From the NCBI GenBank assembly GCA_905221605.1, contig CAJNDS010000147.1, forward strand, positions 1,004,222 through 1,068,221: 64,000 nt of DNA. The letters run 5' to 3'. Origin of the DNA: Symbiodinium natans (Eukaryota > Sar > Dinophyceae > Suessiales > Symbiodiniaceae). This document shows positions 49,317 through 59,669 of the stretch, in pieces. The notes under the pieces were generated by a model, which was not told where the DNA came from, did not search any database, and worked only from the letters and a program-made list of their open reading frames with translations. Both the position numbers and the translations under genes were made by a program. Position 1 is the stretch's first letter. Every line of letters begins with the position of its first letter.

Positions 49317-49497
49317 GCCAGGATGGCCCTAAAAACGCCCTGAAATTATTCCTGGGTTTAGGGTTTAGGGTTTAGGGTTTAGGGTTTGGGGTTTGGGGTT
49401 TGGGGTTTGGGGTTTAGGGTTTAGGGTTTAGGGTCCTGAATATGATCCTCTTAAACCCAATAAGGGGAAATATAAAACGTCCCAAGGGCCTACCTAG
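49317..49497 (+). repeat. Dispersed repeat, family I, copy 2, interrupted by telomere repeats
   Basis: CCAGGATGGCCCTAAAAACG ... ATTATTCCTG at 49345-49354, then TTTAGGG/TTTGGGG units (49355-49433), then TCCTGAATATGATCC. TCCTG is present on both sides of the array but once in the uninterrupted copy at 58631. Confidence 0.85.
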
Positions 49498-49599
49498 TAG
49501 AGCCTTCTTCAGTCGTGAAGACTCATCTTCTGGGCCTCACTTCGTTTAAGCGTTTGTGCAGTGGAGGAGGGCCTACGCTTTCTGAACAAAGCGGGCCAG

Positions 49600-49745
49600 A
49601 GAGAGGGAGAGAGGAAGAAGGAACGAAATTTCAAAAGAAAGAACGACAGAAAGAAAGCAAGAAAGACATAACAAGAGCTGGAAAACGAGAGAGAGAGAGA
49701 CAGAGCGAGAGAGAGCGATAGAGAGAGAGAGAGAGAAGATGGAGA
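49600..49745 (+). repeat. GA-rich microsatellite
   Basis: GAGAGAGGAAGAAGGAACG and (GA)n with GAGCGA interruptions. The Ser/Leu and Glu/Arg ORFs here are composition only. 49750-50010 contains no supported gene. Confidence 0.9.
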
Positions 49746-50012
49746 CGGGGAGAATAGGCCCTTCAGTCCAACCTTGTATGCAAAGCGCATAGACTTCCAT
49801 GTAATTCCTACATACTGAAGAAGCTTCCATCTTAAGGTTGTTCGTTGATCCCTGAAGGTTGTGCCCTGAGTCTTGGGGACCCTCCTAAGGACCCCCTGTG
49901 GGAATATAGGAGTATATTTAGGGAATCCTTGAGGGGAAAAACCCTAGGGGTCCAAGCTTGTAAATCCCTTGATTCAGAGCAGTCCCTCGAAGGACGGCCT
50001 CTTGGAGTCTGC

Positions 50013-50070
50013 TAAACCCTAAACCCTAAACCCTAAACCCTAAACCCTAAACCCTAAACCCTAAATGAGC
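50013..50070 (-). repeat. Interstitial CCCTAAA array
   Basis: Eight units. The island at 50070-50150 to its right is open on both strands and is not called. Confidence 0.92.
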
Positions 50071-50351
50071 CTCGGCTTGTGGCTATCTGCTGTCGGCCGG
50101 CCGCGAAGTCGCACCCGAATCATGCTCCAAAGGCCAAGATCCTGGACGCTAAGCCCTAGAACCCTAAACCCTAAACCCTAAACCCTAAACCCCGCCCTTA
50201 AAACCTATAAACCTTAAACCCTAGCAGCAGCGTCCTTTGGAATTGCAGGTTTTGGGAGTGTGGGAAGCAAGATACTTCGAAAAGTTGCACTCCACGATAG
50301 ATCCTGCCAAGGACGAAATACCCCCATGAAGCCTCTAACCTGTTGTGAAAC

Positions 50352-50454
50352 CTACGAATCGCTGAAGAACCACCAAAAATGGAAACATTTCCCTTATAAG
50401 GGTAATATAGGAATATAATTGATTTTTGGTGGGGGGGTTCTTAAGCCATAGTAG
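50352..50454. mobile_element. MITE-like element, family F, copy 3
   Basis: Left CTACGAATCGCTGAAGAACC (diverged), inner ACCAAAAAT; right ATTTTTGGTGGGGGGGTTCT TAAGCCATAGTAG. The interior includes CCCTTATAAGGGTAATATAG as in the copy at 20472. Confidence 0.7.
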
Positions 50455-50517
50455 AAGCTCAACATAGTGCCCCAACCCCACACCCTAGACCCTAGATCCA
50501 AAACCCTGAACCCTCTA

Positions 50518-50628
50518 ACCGGGAACGTCCTGGACGCGGCTCTGCAGCAACTGCTCATGGCCTCGACGATGGCGTTGGGGACCAGGAGGATCAAGCACGT
50601 CCCCTTTGTCAGCAACTATGTGTTGTAG
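50518..50628 (+). CDS. Candidate terminal exon, unrecognised
   Basis: The frame reads TGNVLDAALQQLLMASTMAL then GTRRIKHVPFVSNYVL and a TAG. Amphipathic helix, basic patch, aromatic C-terminus. The 5' border lies in degenerate CCCTAAA units with no clear AG, and the opposite strand also has an ORF (50394-50615). Confidence 0.42.
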   Translation, partial: TGNVLDAALQQLLMASTMALGTRRIKHVPFVSNYVL

Positions 50629-50639
50629 GGTTTTGACGA

Positions 50640-51600
50640 GGGTTTAGTGCTTCGGCCCCAGTAAGGGTCCTTAACCAACCCTGAACCCCAAACCCTAAAC
50701 CCTAGGGGCTTAGGGTTAGTTGGGGTTTAGTAGGGCTTCGTAGAATTTAGGGCTCCGGGAATCCTGATGAAAGGACCTTCTCAGGATTCAATTGGGGGTT
50801 CTTATACTGGGTTTACAAAGGCAAGTATGAGGCATCTTGGGAACAGTGTCTATCATTCTTGGGGTTCCTATCAAAAAAAACATAGTTTTTGCCCTTGTGT
50901 GTGTGGAGGGGGGTATGTGAGGGGTACCCCGTTTCTTCTCGCAAATGCCTATATTGCTCGTTTAATCCCTCCACGCGTATCTGCATATCCGACGAGCCCT
51001 CAACCATAAAAAAAAATCTACAAACAAGCCAAAAACTCACGAACATGAACATCAGGCACACTGGGTGGTGGCCTCTCCTCCCCCCTCCCCCCCCCTGCCC
51101 AAAACAAAACCTTAATACTCGATCTTTCACCCCCTAAGGTTGCACCCTTCGCCCCGAAGGGACTCTTCGGGACCCTATTAGTAGGAGAATCTTATGGGAA
51201 CTGTTTAGGGGGCATACAACCAACCCCCCCCCCCAAAAAAAAAAAATAAATAAATAATAATAATAATAAAATAAACAAAAGTATTAATAAACTAACAAAA
51301 ATAAACCAAAAAAGCTCCCAACACCCTAACCTCACCCAAAAAACGAAACACGAAACCGCAAAAAAAAAAAAAACAAACAACGACCCCCCCCCCCCCCCCC
51401 CCCGCGCACGCCCCCATCCTCAACCCTAAACCCTAAACCCAAAACCCTAAATTTGAAACCCAACAAATCATAGACCGAACAAAAACCCCAAAAAACAAAG
51501 CCTAAACCCACGGAAGCCTAAATCCTAAACCCAAAAAACCAGATCCTAAAACCCAAAAAACCAGATCCTAAAACCCAAAAAACCGGAATAACCCTAACAA
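50640..51600. other. No gene recognised
   Basis: Unique sequence with low-complexity islands: poly-C/poly-A pairs near 51226-51250 and 51360-51402, a TAA microsatellite, and repeated AAAACCAGATCCTAAAACCC units near 51535-51585. Confidence 0.5.
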
Positions 51601-51679
51601 CCCGCTCTAACAACCCTAACCCTAACCCTAAACCCTAAACCCTAAACCCTAAACCCTAAACCCTAAACCCGAAGATGCC

Positions 51680-51800
51680 CCAACTCTCGACCCCACCTCA
51701 GAGTCGAAGGAACTTTCGGCGGTCGGAGGGTGGCTTTGGCTTCGGCTCTGGCCTTAGCTGTCCGAAGAAAAAAATGGCCCCCTTTTCTGAAGGGGATTTA
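51680..51800. CDS. Coding-like island, strand unresolved
   Basis: Minus reads KGAIFFFGQLRPEPKPKPPS DRRKFLRL and a TGA; plus reads VEGTFGGRRVALASALALAV RRKKWPPFLKGI and a TAG. Both end in a stop at an appropriate edge. Only one can be real. Confidence 0.35.
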
Positions 51801-52014
51801 GGGTTTAAGTTTAGGGTTTAGAAACCTTGAGCCCTGAACTTAGCCCTAAGCGTTTCAGAACTGGTGCCGGGGTTTCGAGTAGAGGGCTTGAGACGCGCAA
51901 ACATGCTTTAAAAAAAGCGCGGCCGAGCGGCGGCGCCGTGGCCGGAGCGCGGCTGATCCTTGGCTGGATGTTGGTTCGAGAGTTCGAGGGATTTACGGAT
52001 TTGGGAGGTTTATC

Positions 52015-52103
52015 TTGGGATGGTCCCCCTTATACTACCAGTCCGTAATAGGGATTAGAATAGTGGTACTTCGTTAATCCCTACTTAGGACTGTGCGTAT
52101 AAA
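52015..52103. mobile_element. MITE-like element, family A, copy 4
   Basis: TTGGGATGGTCCCCCTTATA CTACCAGTCC at left; right arm degenerate (TAGGACTGTGCGTATAAAG), with the outer end lost. Confidence 0.65.
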
Positions 52104-52318
52104 GATTTAAATAGGCTTGTATAAGCTGGGACGTTGTGGGTTTTAGGGATTTAGCCCTAAACCCTAAACCCTAAACCCTAAACCCTAAACCCTAAACCCT
52201 AAACCCTATACCCTATACCCTTAGGGCTGGAGAGGGCTGGAAAGCTTCAGGGTTTTCAGAGGGCTCGGGGGCTGAAGGGGTTCGAGGTGTTTCGGTCTGA
52301 GGGTTGAGGGTCTAGGGT

Positions 52319-52467
52319 TGGGATGCTCCCATTTTTCTAACAGCCCTTACAACTAATTACTAATTGCTTTAAGAACGCACAAGAAATAGTAGCTGACTTG
52401 GGAGTATAATATGGGGGTGCCAGAGTCCCTATTACAAGGACTGCTGGTGAAAGGGGGAACATCCCAA
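52319..52467. mobile_element. MITE-like element, family A, copy 5, enlarged
   Basis: TTGGGATGCTCCCATTTTTC TAACAGCCCTTA at left and GACTGCTGGTGAAAGGGGGA ACATCCCAA at right. About 50 bp longer than other copies; the extra part contains ATTGCTTTAAGAACGC and AATAGTAG, resembling one end of family F. Confidence 0.7.
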
Positions 52468-52469
52468 GT

Positions 52470-54015
52470 CTAGGGCTTTTGATGTTGTCGCTTGCTCTTG
52501 GACATATCTAGGGGGTAGACGATAGGCTGCGAGGTTTCACGCATCTCTGCAACAAAATTCTGCTTCTTGCGACCAGTAGGGGAACATGCAAAACTACCTA
52601 GAGTGTATCAGGCCCTGAAACAGCAGCCCTTCGAGCCTGAGGCTAAAACATATGCAAGGAACCTCAAACCACCAAAACGTTGTAAACCCCAAAGCTGAAC
52701 TTTTTGTAACTTCTAAACTCTAAAACCAAAATCCCACAAAATCCGGAGAATTGCCAATATTAAACACCCGAAAACCCTAAACCTTGTAAGCCATTGAGAA
52801 GTGCGTAGCGTTAATGGCTTCTATAGGCGGACAGAGTGTAGGGGTTAGCGGGTTCCGAGTTGAGGGCTGAAAGCCCTAAGACCTAAACCCTGTGTTTCGG
52901 GTTTAGGGTTTAGGGTTTAGGATTTAGGATTTAGGGTTTCGGATTTAGGGTTTAGGGCTTCGGGAATCACGGGAACCCTGGGCCCACAGCCGAAGAGCAA
53001 GAAAGAGGCGCGGCGTGCTCGGTCGGGGGTGCTGGCCGTCTGCCCCGCGCCCGGGCCAGCCGTCCCTGGAATTTGGGGTTTAGGGTTTAGGGTTTCGGGT
53101 TTAGGGTTTAGGGTTTAGGGTTTAGGGATTCAGGGATTCAGGGTTTAGGGCTCAGAGTTTTGGGTTTAGGGTTCAGGGTTTGAGAATTTCGGGTTTAGGG
53201 GATAAGGGTTGGAGTTTGGCGTTCAGGGCTTTCGGGATTTCGGGCTTAGGGGTAAAGTTCACCTTAAACCTTAAAAGCTGAGCACTTAAAGGGCTGCGGG
53301 ATTTCCCCCCTAAACCCTAAACCCTAAACCCTAAACCCTAAACCCTAAACCCTAAACCCTAAACCCTATTCCCTAAACCCCAGCAAGCTGAGACCCCGGG
53401 ACCCCGGAACCTTGAAGCTTGAACGGGTGTTAGGGTGTTGGGGTTTTAGGGCTTTAGGTTTTTTAGAGGGTTTTAGGGTTGTGGTTTAGGGTTTCATTTG
53501 TTCTTAGGGTTTGGGTTTTCAGGGCTTTGGGGTTTAGGGTGTTAAGGTTGAGGTTGAGGGTCTAATTGTACGCACAGCTACAAGGTAGGTGTTCGGGGTA
53601 CGTGTACGTAAGGGTTGCGGGTGAGGGTGTTCAGTAAACCCAAAAACAACCCCCAAATACTGAACCTCAGACCCTAAACCCTTAACCTCAAACCGTTTCT
53701 TGGTTGTGGGACTGACCCCAGCACCGCCAAAAGAAACCTTAAACTTTCTTTCCAGAACATTTGTTGTTCGAATAAGGTTCTGGACTCAAGCCCTACCCCC
53801 TGAAAGCTCAACCCCGAAACCCAAAACCCCAAGCCTAAACCCTCTAAACCACCCCAAGCCCTAAACCCTAAACCCTAAACCCTAAACCCCAAGCCCTCAA
53901 CCCTAAACCCTAAACCCCAAACCTAAATCGATGTGGAAATTTAGTTTGGCTGGAATGGCTTTAGCCCACTCTGCTGTGGATCGCTGCGAGTAGTGTGTGG
54001 CCCTGTCTTGGGGTG
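52470..54015. other. Telomere-unit-rich, one coding-like island
   Basis: CCCTAAA array at 53310-53370 and many degenerate units. The island 52990-53065 is open on the plus strand (PKSKKEARRARSGVLAVCPA) and on minus, without decisive borders. A possible plus start lies at 54019: MSSYERSADRATGK followed by a GC donor. Confidence 0.4.
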
Positions 54016-54157
54016 AGCATGTCTTCATACGAACGTTCGGCTGACCGTGCTACCGGCAAAGCCTAAACCCTAAATCCTAAACCCTAAACCCTAAACCCTA
54101 AAGTCAAGTTTAGGGTTCAGGGTCGAGGGTCTAGGGTTTAGGGCATACTTCAGGCAG

Positions 54158-54248
54158 AGAACCGTCCGAGCTGTCTGCAGCAGCGCCCAGCTGCGGGTTC
54201 GGTGCAGCTGTCGATCCCGCTGCCTTTGGGTTATGGGGTTCGTACATC
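54158..54248 (+). CDS. 91 nt internal exon candidate
   Basis: Acceptor TTCAGGCAG and donor GTAGGGCTTAGGG. Best frame: EPSELSAAAPSCGFGAAVDP then AAFGLWGSYI. All frames are open, so the product is uncertain. Good splice borders on the plus strand. Confidence 0.45.
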
Positions 54249-54639
54249 GTAGGGCTTAGGGTTTAGGGTATAGGGTTCTTCTGAGAGGGGGGCTCAAGGG
54301 GGGTAGGTACCTCGGGAACCTGAGGGAAGCTTTTAGGGAGCCTTCGGGAGTACTAGGGAACCTTGGGTTACCTATTTTGCTTGAACCCTCCGCCCTTAAG
54401 ACCCCTATAATTGAGGGTTTTGGAGATTGGCTCCCTTGGGGGTGATGGTGGGGTTTCAGGTGCCTACATGGCTAGGTTCTTCTCGATTTCTTTGAGGGGT
54501 GGTTTAAAACTTCGGGATTTACTTACGGGATCTTTGTAGTGGGGAACTAGCGATAAACAAGTCCACAAAAAAGCAAAACACACAAACAAACACATGTGAC
54601 AAATATACATATTGAGATGAATCATTACATGAAAAATAA

Positions 54640-54720
54640 AAACGTATATGTACATGTGCGTGTACATGTACATGTACATGTATGTATGTGTGCACATATA
54701 TATATATATGTATATATCCA
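54640..54720. repeat. GTACAT / TA microsatellite
   Basis: Alternating GTACATGT units, then (TA)n. Composition matches the microsatellites at 10010 and 17040. Confidence 0.88.
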
Positions 54721-54837
54721 CAGCATGTCCAGAAACAGCCCAGTAAATACCCTAAGCCCTCCAACCTACGTATACCTAGTGGCAAGCACCCTATGCCTTG
54801 CTTCGGCTAGAGTACCCTGTCCCTAGAATGAGGACCG

Positions 54838-54990
54838 CCCCCCCCCCCCCCCCCCCCTCCCCCCAACAACAACAAAACAGAAAAAAAAAACAAGGGTTTA
54901 GGGTTTAGGGTTTAGGGTTTAGGGTTTAGGGTTTAGGGTTTAGGGTTTAGGGTTTAGGGTTTAGGGTTTAGGGTTTAGGGTTTAGGGTTT
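54838..54990 (+). repeat. Poly-C, poly-A and TTTAGGG array
   Basis: A run of about 20 C, an A-rich stretch, then fourteen perfect TTTAGGG units. 54990-55700 beyond it shows no supported exon. Confidence 0.94.
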
Positions 54991-55712
54991 AGAGTTGAAG
55001 GTAAGAGGCCGTGTCTAGTTCGAGTTGGCTAGTTTGGGGGACAGGAAGGGGGGCGGGACATGGTCCGAGCCTGAATCTCAACACTCTGATCTCTAAGCCC
55101 TGAAAACTTGGCTGCACTTAGTAGGGTAGCTATAAATGTTTTTAGCTGCCTGATTAAGAAACCCAATGAACCCAAAAAGGCTAAGGATCTAAAGTTACAG
55201 TAATGCACCACAAAGAAACCGACACCGAAAGCCTCACACCCCTAAACACAAGGAAAGGAAGCCCTTCACAGTGAGGTCGTTGGGGTCGGGCCAGTACTCC
55301 CAATATAACTCTCCCCCTCTCACTGCCATCAATATTACTAGACTGGGTTTAGCGTTCCGAGGTTTTTCCACCAGTAACTAACATGTATTACATGACTTCG
55401 CCCATCGTTATCTATTTTTTGGCGGCGTGAGAGCTACTAGCTTGAAAACCTTGGAGCCTCGAAGCACCCAAAACTCCAAACCTGAAGTCTGAACATGCCT
55501 AGACCTTCACCCTAAACCCTACACCTACGATCTAATCTCGGTAGCACATCAAGCATATTGCCAAATGAAGGGCAGCCATTTTGGGGGCTGGTTCCTCTCT
55601 AAGGGAAGCTTGAACCAAAAAAAGGGAAAAGGGTACCACTGAGCTACCAAGCAACAGCCTAACCCTAAACCCTAAACCCTAAACCCTTCACCCAAAACCT
55701 AAACCCTACTAC

Positions 55713-55820
55713 TTGCAAGCTCCGGGGCGATGCGGGCATCCAGCTTGAGCCGACTGCGGGGCGTTAGCTCCAGATTCGTCCGGGCCCGGGCAGGCGAGGC
55801 TTCGGGGGTCCTGGCAGTTT
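55713..55820 (-). CDS. 108 nt internal exon candidate
   Basis: Acceptor CCCTTCGCAG and donor GTAGTAGGG enclose TARTPEASPARARTNLELTP then RSRLKLDARIAPELA. On the plus strand a frame starting MRASSLSRLRGVSSRFVRAR looks like an organelle presequence, so strand is not certain, but only the minus strand has splice borders at both ends. The acceptor falls inside one of two direct repeats flanking the adjacent telomere array. Confidence 0.5.
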
Positions 55821-55930
55821 CTGCGAAGGGTTCTAAAGGGGGTTTAGGGTTAGGGTTTAGGGTTTGGGGTTTAGGGTTTAGGGTTTAGGGGTTTGGATTC
55901 GGGGGGTTCTGGCAGTTTCTACGAAGGGTT
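55801..55930 (+). repeat. TTTAGGG array bracketed by about 32 bp direct repeats
   Basis: TTCGGGGGTCCTGGCAGTTT CTGCGAAGGGTT at 55801-55832 and TTCGGGGGGTTCTGGCAGTT TCTACGAAGGGTT at 55898-55930, with about 65 nt of TTTAGGG/TTTGGGG units between. Confidence 0.88.
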
Positions 55931-56210
55931 TGAGGGTTTGAGGGTTAAGGGGCTTAGGGCTTAGGGTTTAGGGGTAAGGGTTTAAGGGTCTGAGGGTCTT
56001 AGGGGTTTAAGGGTTTTAGGGGTTTAGAGTTTCAGGGTTTTAGGGTTAAGGGGTTTAAGGGTCTAAGGGTTTGAGCCTAGGGCTTATGTAAAGCTTGTGG
56101 CACAGGGTTGTGGTCTCTAGGGTGTGCCAAACTTCATCCTGCCCACGCAGAAGACAGGAAAGCATACATGCGGAGGGCTTAGGGTTTAGGGTTTAGGGTT
56201 TAGGGTTTAG

Positions 56211-56308
56211 GGAGGCTCATGCACTTCGACCCCATGGAAGGCAGAAGCAACAGCCAAATCAACCACATCTGGCAAGACGCCAGGGCCAGCAATCCCAATT
56301 ACCCCTGG
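56211..56308 (+). CDS. 98 nt exon candidate
   Basis: After the last TTTAG of an array the plus frame reads RLMHFDPMEGRSNSQINHIW then QDARASNPNYPW, with a GTTTACATAG donor. The Asn/Trp/Tyr content and absence of low complexity make it a good coding call. An internal ATG at 56219 could also be a start. Family unknown. Confidence 0.52.
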
Positions 56309-56867
56309 GTTTACATAGGGTTTTTAGGGTTTACAAAGGGTTTAAAGAAGGGTTTAGGGTTTGGGGTTTAAACCCCCCACCACCAGCCCCTCCAACTCAA
56401 ATAAGGCTCGACGGAGGCTTCTGCGACTACAAACTGGAACCCCAGATGGGAAATTCCGAAAATAGGGGGTACCCTTTTTGAGGGTCCCTTTGAGGGGATT
56501 CTATTTCTATTCTGTGTGGCGTATAAAACGGGTACCCCATTTTTGGGAAATGATCATATGGCCGCTGCCCTACTTCGGATTGTTTAGGGTCTAGGGTCTA
56601 GGGTTTCGGGTTAACCTCAAAAACCTTCTCATGGCCACTACCCTGGACTCTAAAGCCGAATCATACAGGATCCCAGGACTAAGCCATTGAACATTCAGAT
56701 GCTGAGCACTAAAGGTCCTAAGAATCCCAAGCCTGAGCCCGGAAACCTGAAAGCCCTCAGCCCTCAGCCGCCACATCGGAACCTTACACCCCCAACCCTA
56801 CGAGTACATGTGGTTTGGAGTAAACCCTCAATCCTAAAACCAACCCCAAACCCAAAATCCAACAACA

Positions 56868-56980
56868 CCAGTGCTCCGTGTCGATGCAAATGCTGCGTCG
56901 CCGTGTGCAGCATCGTCGGCTCCTGACGCGACAAGGGCCATGGCAAATTGGGGGTTATATTTTGGGCAGTTGAAGAACCC
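56868..56980. CDS. Coding-like island, strand unresolved
   Basis: Plus: VLRVDANAASPCAASSAPDA TRAMANWGLYFGQL. Minus: MALVASGADDAAHGDAAFAS TRST followed by a GTGTTG donor. Either reading is plausible. Confidence 0.38.
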
Positions 56981-57189
56981 TAAGCCCCCAAACCCAAACC
57001 CTAAACCCCAGACCCTAAACCTAGACCCTAAACCCCAAACCCGAAACCCCAAACCCCAGACCTTAAAAACCCCAGACCCTAAACCCCAAACCCTTAACCC
57101 CAGACCCTAACCCCAGACCCTAAATCCAAAACCCTAAATCCTAAACCCTAAACCCTAAACCCAAACATGGGGCCCCCCGGCTGGCTCCC

Positions 57190-57247
57190 CCAGACTCTCG
57201 CCGGTATCCCCTGACTTCCCCCAATTGCCAAATGGAGTTCCTGTACG
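57190..57247. CDS. Coding-like island, strand unresolved
   Basis: Plus: acceptor CTCCCCCAG, SRRYPLTSPNCQMEFLY, donor GTTTGG. Minus: acceptor CCGTACAG, TPFGNWGKSGDTGESLGEPA GGPH. Gly-rich on minus. Confidence 0.38.
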
Positions 57248-57485
57248 GTTTGGGGTTTGGAGTTTGGGGTTTGGGGTTTTGGGTTTTGAGGTTTGGGGTT
57301 TGGGGTTCGGGTTCGGGGTTCGGGGTTCGGGGTTCAGGGTTCAGGGTTCAGGGTTCAGGGTTCAGGGTTAGGGTTTAGGGTTCAGGGTTCAGGGTTCAGG
57401 GTTCAGGGTTCAGGGTTCAGGGTTCAGGGTTTAGGGTTTAGGGTTTAGGGTTTAGCGTTTAGGGTGTAGGGTTTAGGGTGTATGG
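57248..57485 (+). repeat. Variant telomere array: TTTGGGG, TTCGGGG, TTCAGGG, TTTAGGG blocks
   Basis: Each variant is locally homogenised before the next takes over. 57500-58050 to the right contains a G run, degenerate units and A-rich sequence without a gene. Confidence 0.93.
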
Positions 57486-58059
57486 CTTACGGTTTAGGGG
57501 GTTCTTGAGGGAAGGGGGTTCGGGGGGGGGGGGGGGGGGGGTCTGTAACCCAAGGTTCCCGAAAACTCCCCACTACTCCCTAAGCTTCCCAAAGGCTACC
57601 CCCATGAACCCCCCTTCCCTTAAGAACCCTATACCCGAAACCCTAAACCCTAAACCCTAAACCCCAAAACCCTAAACCTCAAGCCCGGACTTCCCAGCCC
57701 TCAACAACCCTGGAAGCCTCATAAACACATAAGCCCTGCAAAACCCTGTAAACTCAACCCTTTAAGCGCCCATAAACAATGTAAGCCCCATAAACCACCG
57801 ATAAACCTCAGACAAAGAAACCTATAACAACCTTATATATATATATAAGACCTACAAAAACTTGTGCAAAACCATCAACAGCCTGTAAATGACTTATAAA
57901 AATCTGCCAAAAAACTACCTACAAGAGACCTGCACAAAAACTATAAACAAAATAAAAGCCTACAAAAGCCTACAAAAAAACCTTTAAGAAGCCTATATTT
58001 AATTCACCACCATGTTGAAACAAACAAAAAACCTGGAAAACAACTCAAGGGAACCCCGC

Positions 58060-58151
58060 CTGCCGGGGCGCGCTTGGGAGGCCGCTTCTGGGGGAGGCGC
58101 GTGTTGCGCTTGGGCAGGACGAAGCCTCGGCTTGTTTCGGGGAGCTTTACC
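58060..58151 (-). CDS. Exon candidate, very basic protein
   Basis: Acceptor GGGCTCAG, then VKLPETSRGFVLPKRNTRLP QKRPPKRAPA, with a GC donor (CAG/GCGGGG) or GTTCCC a few bases on. Lys/Arg/Pro content suggests a nucleic-acid-binding or ribosomal-type tail. The plus strand is open but rich in Trp/Cys/Gly and less likely. Confidence 0.52.
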
Positions 58152-58206
58152 CTGAGCCCTAAACCCTAAATCCTAAACCCTAAATCCTATACTATTCGAA
58201 TGCGTG

Positions 58207-58240
58207 GTAAGGACTGTTAGTATAAGGGGGAATATCCCAA
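58207..58240 (+). mobile_element. Half of a family A element
   Basis: Only the right arm is present: TAAGGACTGTTAGTATAAGG GGGAATATCCCAA. Confidence 0.72.
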
Positions 58241-58630
58241 GGTTTCGGGTTGAAGGTTTGGTTTCAAGGGAGGGCTTCGGGTTTAGGGTTTAGGGTTTAT
58301 CAAGGGAGTCACACTCGGACCCCGAAGGATGTACCCCCAAGCGCTTCTCTGAATACACTCCTAATACAGCCCTTCATATTATGCCCTTAGAGAGGATCTT
58401 TAACCAGGGTCCCCAAACCCAAAGGTACAACCTTAGGGGGCTGAGGAAGAAGTCCCGTCATGGTTGAGGACCCTAAGCCCTAAACCCCAAGCAAGAAATC
58501 CTAATCGTGAACACCCAGCTCGTAAACCTCCACGCTGTGCTGGTATAGAGCTCAGCCTCTAAGACTCTTCTTCTGTAGATTCCCAGTAAGTTTCTTGCAT
58601 TCTTTGACCGCGCAGTATGTCCATTGATTT

Positions 58631-58706
58631 CTAGGATGGCCCTTAAAACCCTGTGACAACTATTCCTGAATTTGATCCTCTTACCCGATAATTAGGGGGA
58701 AATTGC
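58631..58706 (+). repeat. Dispersed repeat, family I, copy 3 (uninterrupted, shorter)
   Basis: CTAGGATGGCCCTTAAAACC ... CAACTATTCCTGAATTTGAT CC ... TTAGGGGGAAATTGCAGG. This shows TCCTG once where the copy at 49317 has a telomere array. Confidence 0.78.
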
Positions 58707-58847
58707 AGGTTACAGGCGTCAGGGTGGTGGCTTTAAGGGTCAACCCTCAGCCCAGAAACCCGAGACCCGAGACCCGAAACCCTAAACCCGAAAACATAAA
58801 GCCCAAACTCCAAACCCGAAACCCCAAATCCTAATTTCCCTAAAATC

Positions 58848-58934
58848 CCAAGGCAGGAAGCCGGCACGCTTCAGCTCTTTGATTTGCTCTTCGGCCAGGC
58901 GGTCCCGCGGAGGCCCCCAGCGGAGTCCTTGATT
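58848..58934 (-). CDS. 87 nt exon candidate, helical protein
   Basis: From acceptor TTCGCAG, 29 codons in phase 0: NQGLRWGPPRDRLAEEQIKE then LKRAGFLPW. The AEEQIKELKRAGF helix and GC-rich codons make this one of the clearest exons. There is no GT at the 3' edge; GATTTT (GA donor) or GGATTT follows, so the border is open. It could precede the basic exon at 58060. Family not recognised. Confidence 0.6.
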
Positions 58935-59084
58935 CTGCGAATTCGGGGTTTAGGGTTTAGGGTTTGGGCTATGGGGTTTAGGATTTAGGGCACGTTTGGG
59001 TTTAAGGTCTAGAGAAATGAGGGCTTAGGTTTAGGGTCTAGGGCATTGGATGTTTAGGGTTTCCAGGGCAAATTGAGGGCTTGA

Positions 59085-59335
59085 ACCCTAAACCCTAAAC
59101 CCTAAACCTAAACCCTAAACCCTAAACCCCAAACCCTAAACCCTAAACCCTAAAAGGTTTGGGGGTTCAGGGCATTGAAGGCTTAGGGATTTGGAGTTTA
59201 GGGCTGAGGGTTTCACGGCAGACCTGGAGCTTGCCCTGCTTCTTTCTTAGGTTGCAAGACTAAGGGTTTAGGGTTAAGGGTTTAGGGCTTAGGGGTTTAG
59301 GGTTTAGGGTTTAGGGTTTAGGGTTTAGGGTTGAG
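59085..59335. repeat. CCCTAAA array then TTTAGGG array
   Basis: CCCTAAA units 59085-59152, unique sequence, then TTTAGGG units 59270-59335. Coding-like islands at 59345-59430 (minus) and 59515-59585 (plus) lack decisive borders. Confidence 0.9.
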
Positions 59336-59669
59336 GATTTTGGAGCTAGCGTCTGAGGCTGTGGTGTTAGACCAGACCCCACCAGGAAAAAGGCGGTCGT
59401 AGGTTTGGAGTTGATTCGGGTTTTGGCCAGGAAAACCCCTAAACCCTAAACCCGATTGGGGCACCACTGAAGGTCCGAAGACAAACCAAAGACCTGAAAG
59501 CTTAGCAGCAATGTATGCACAGAGTCCAAGCTTTGAGAGCTCTGACGAAACTCAACTCAAAGCCCTCCCACTGCACCAAAGGGCAGGGTTTAGGGTTTAG
59601 GGTTTAGGGTTTAGGGCTTAGGGTCTAGGGTCTAGGGTCTAGGGTTTCGAGTTTAGGGGACTTCGGGTC

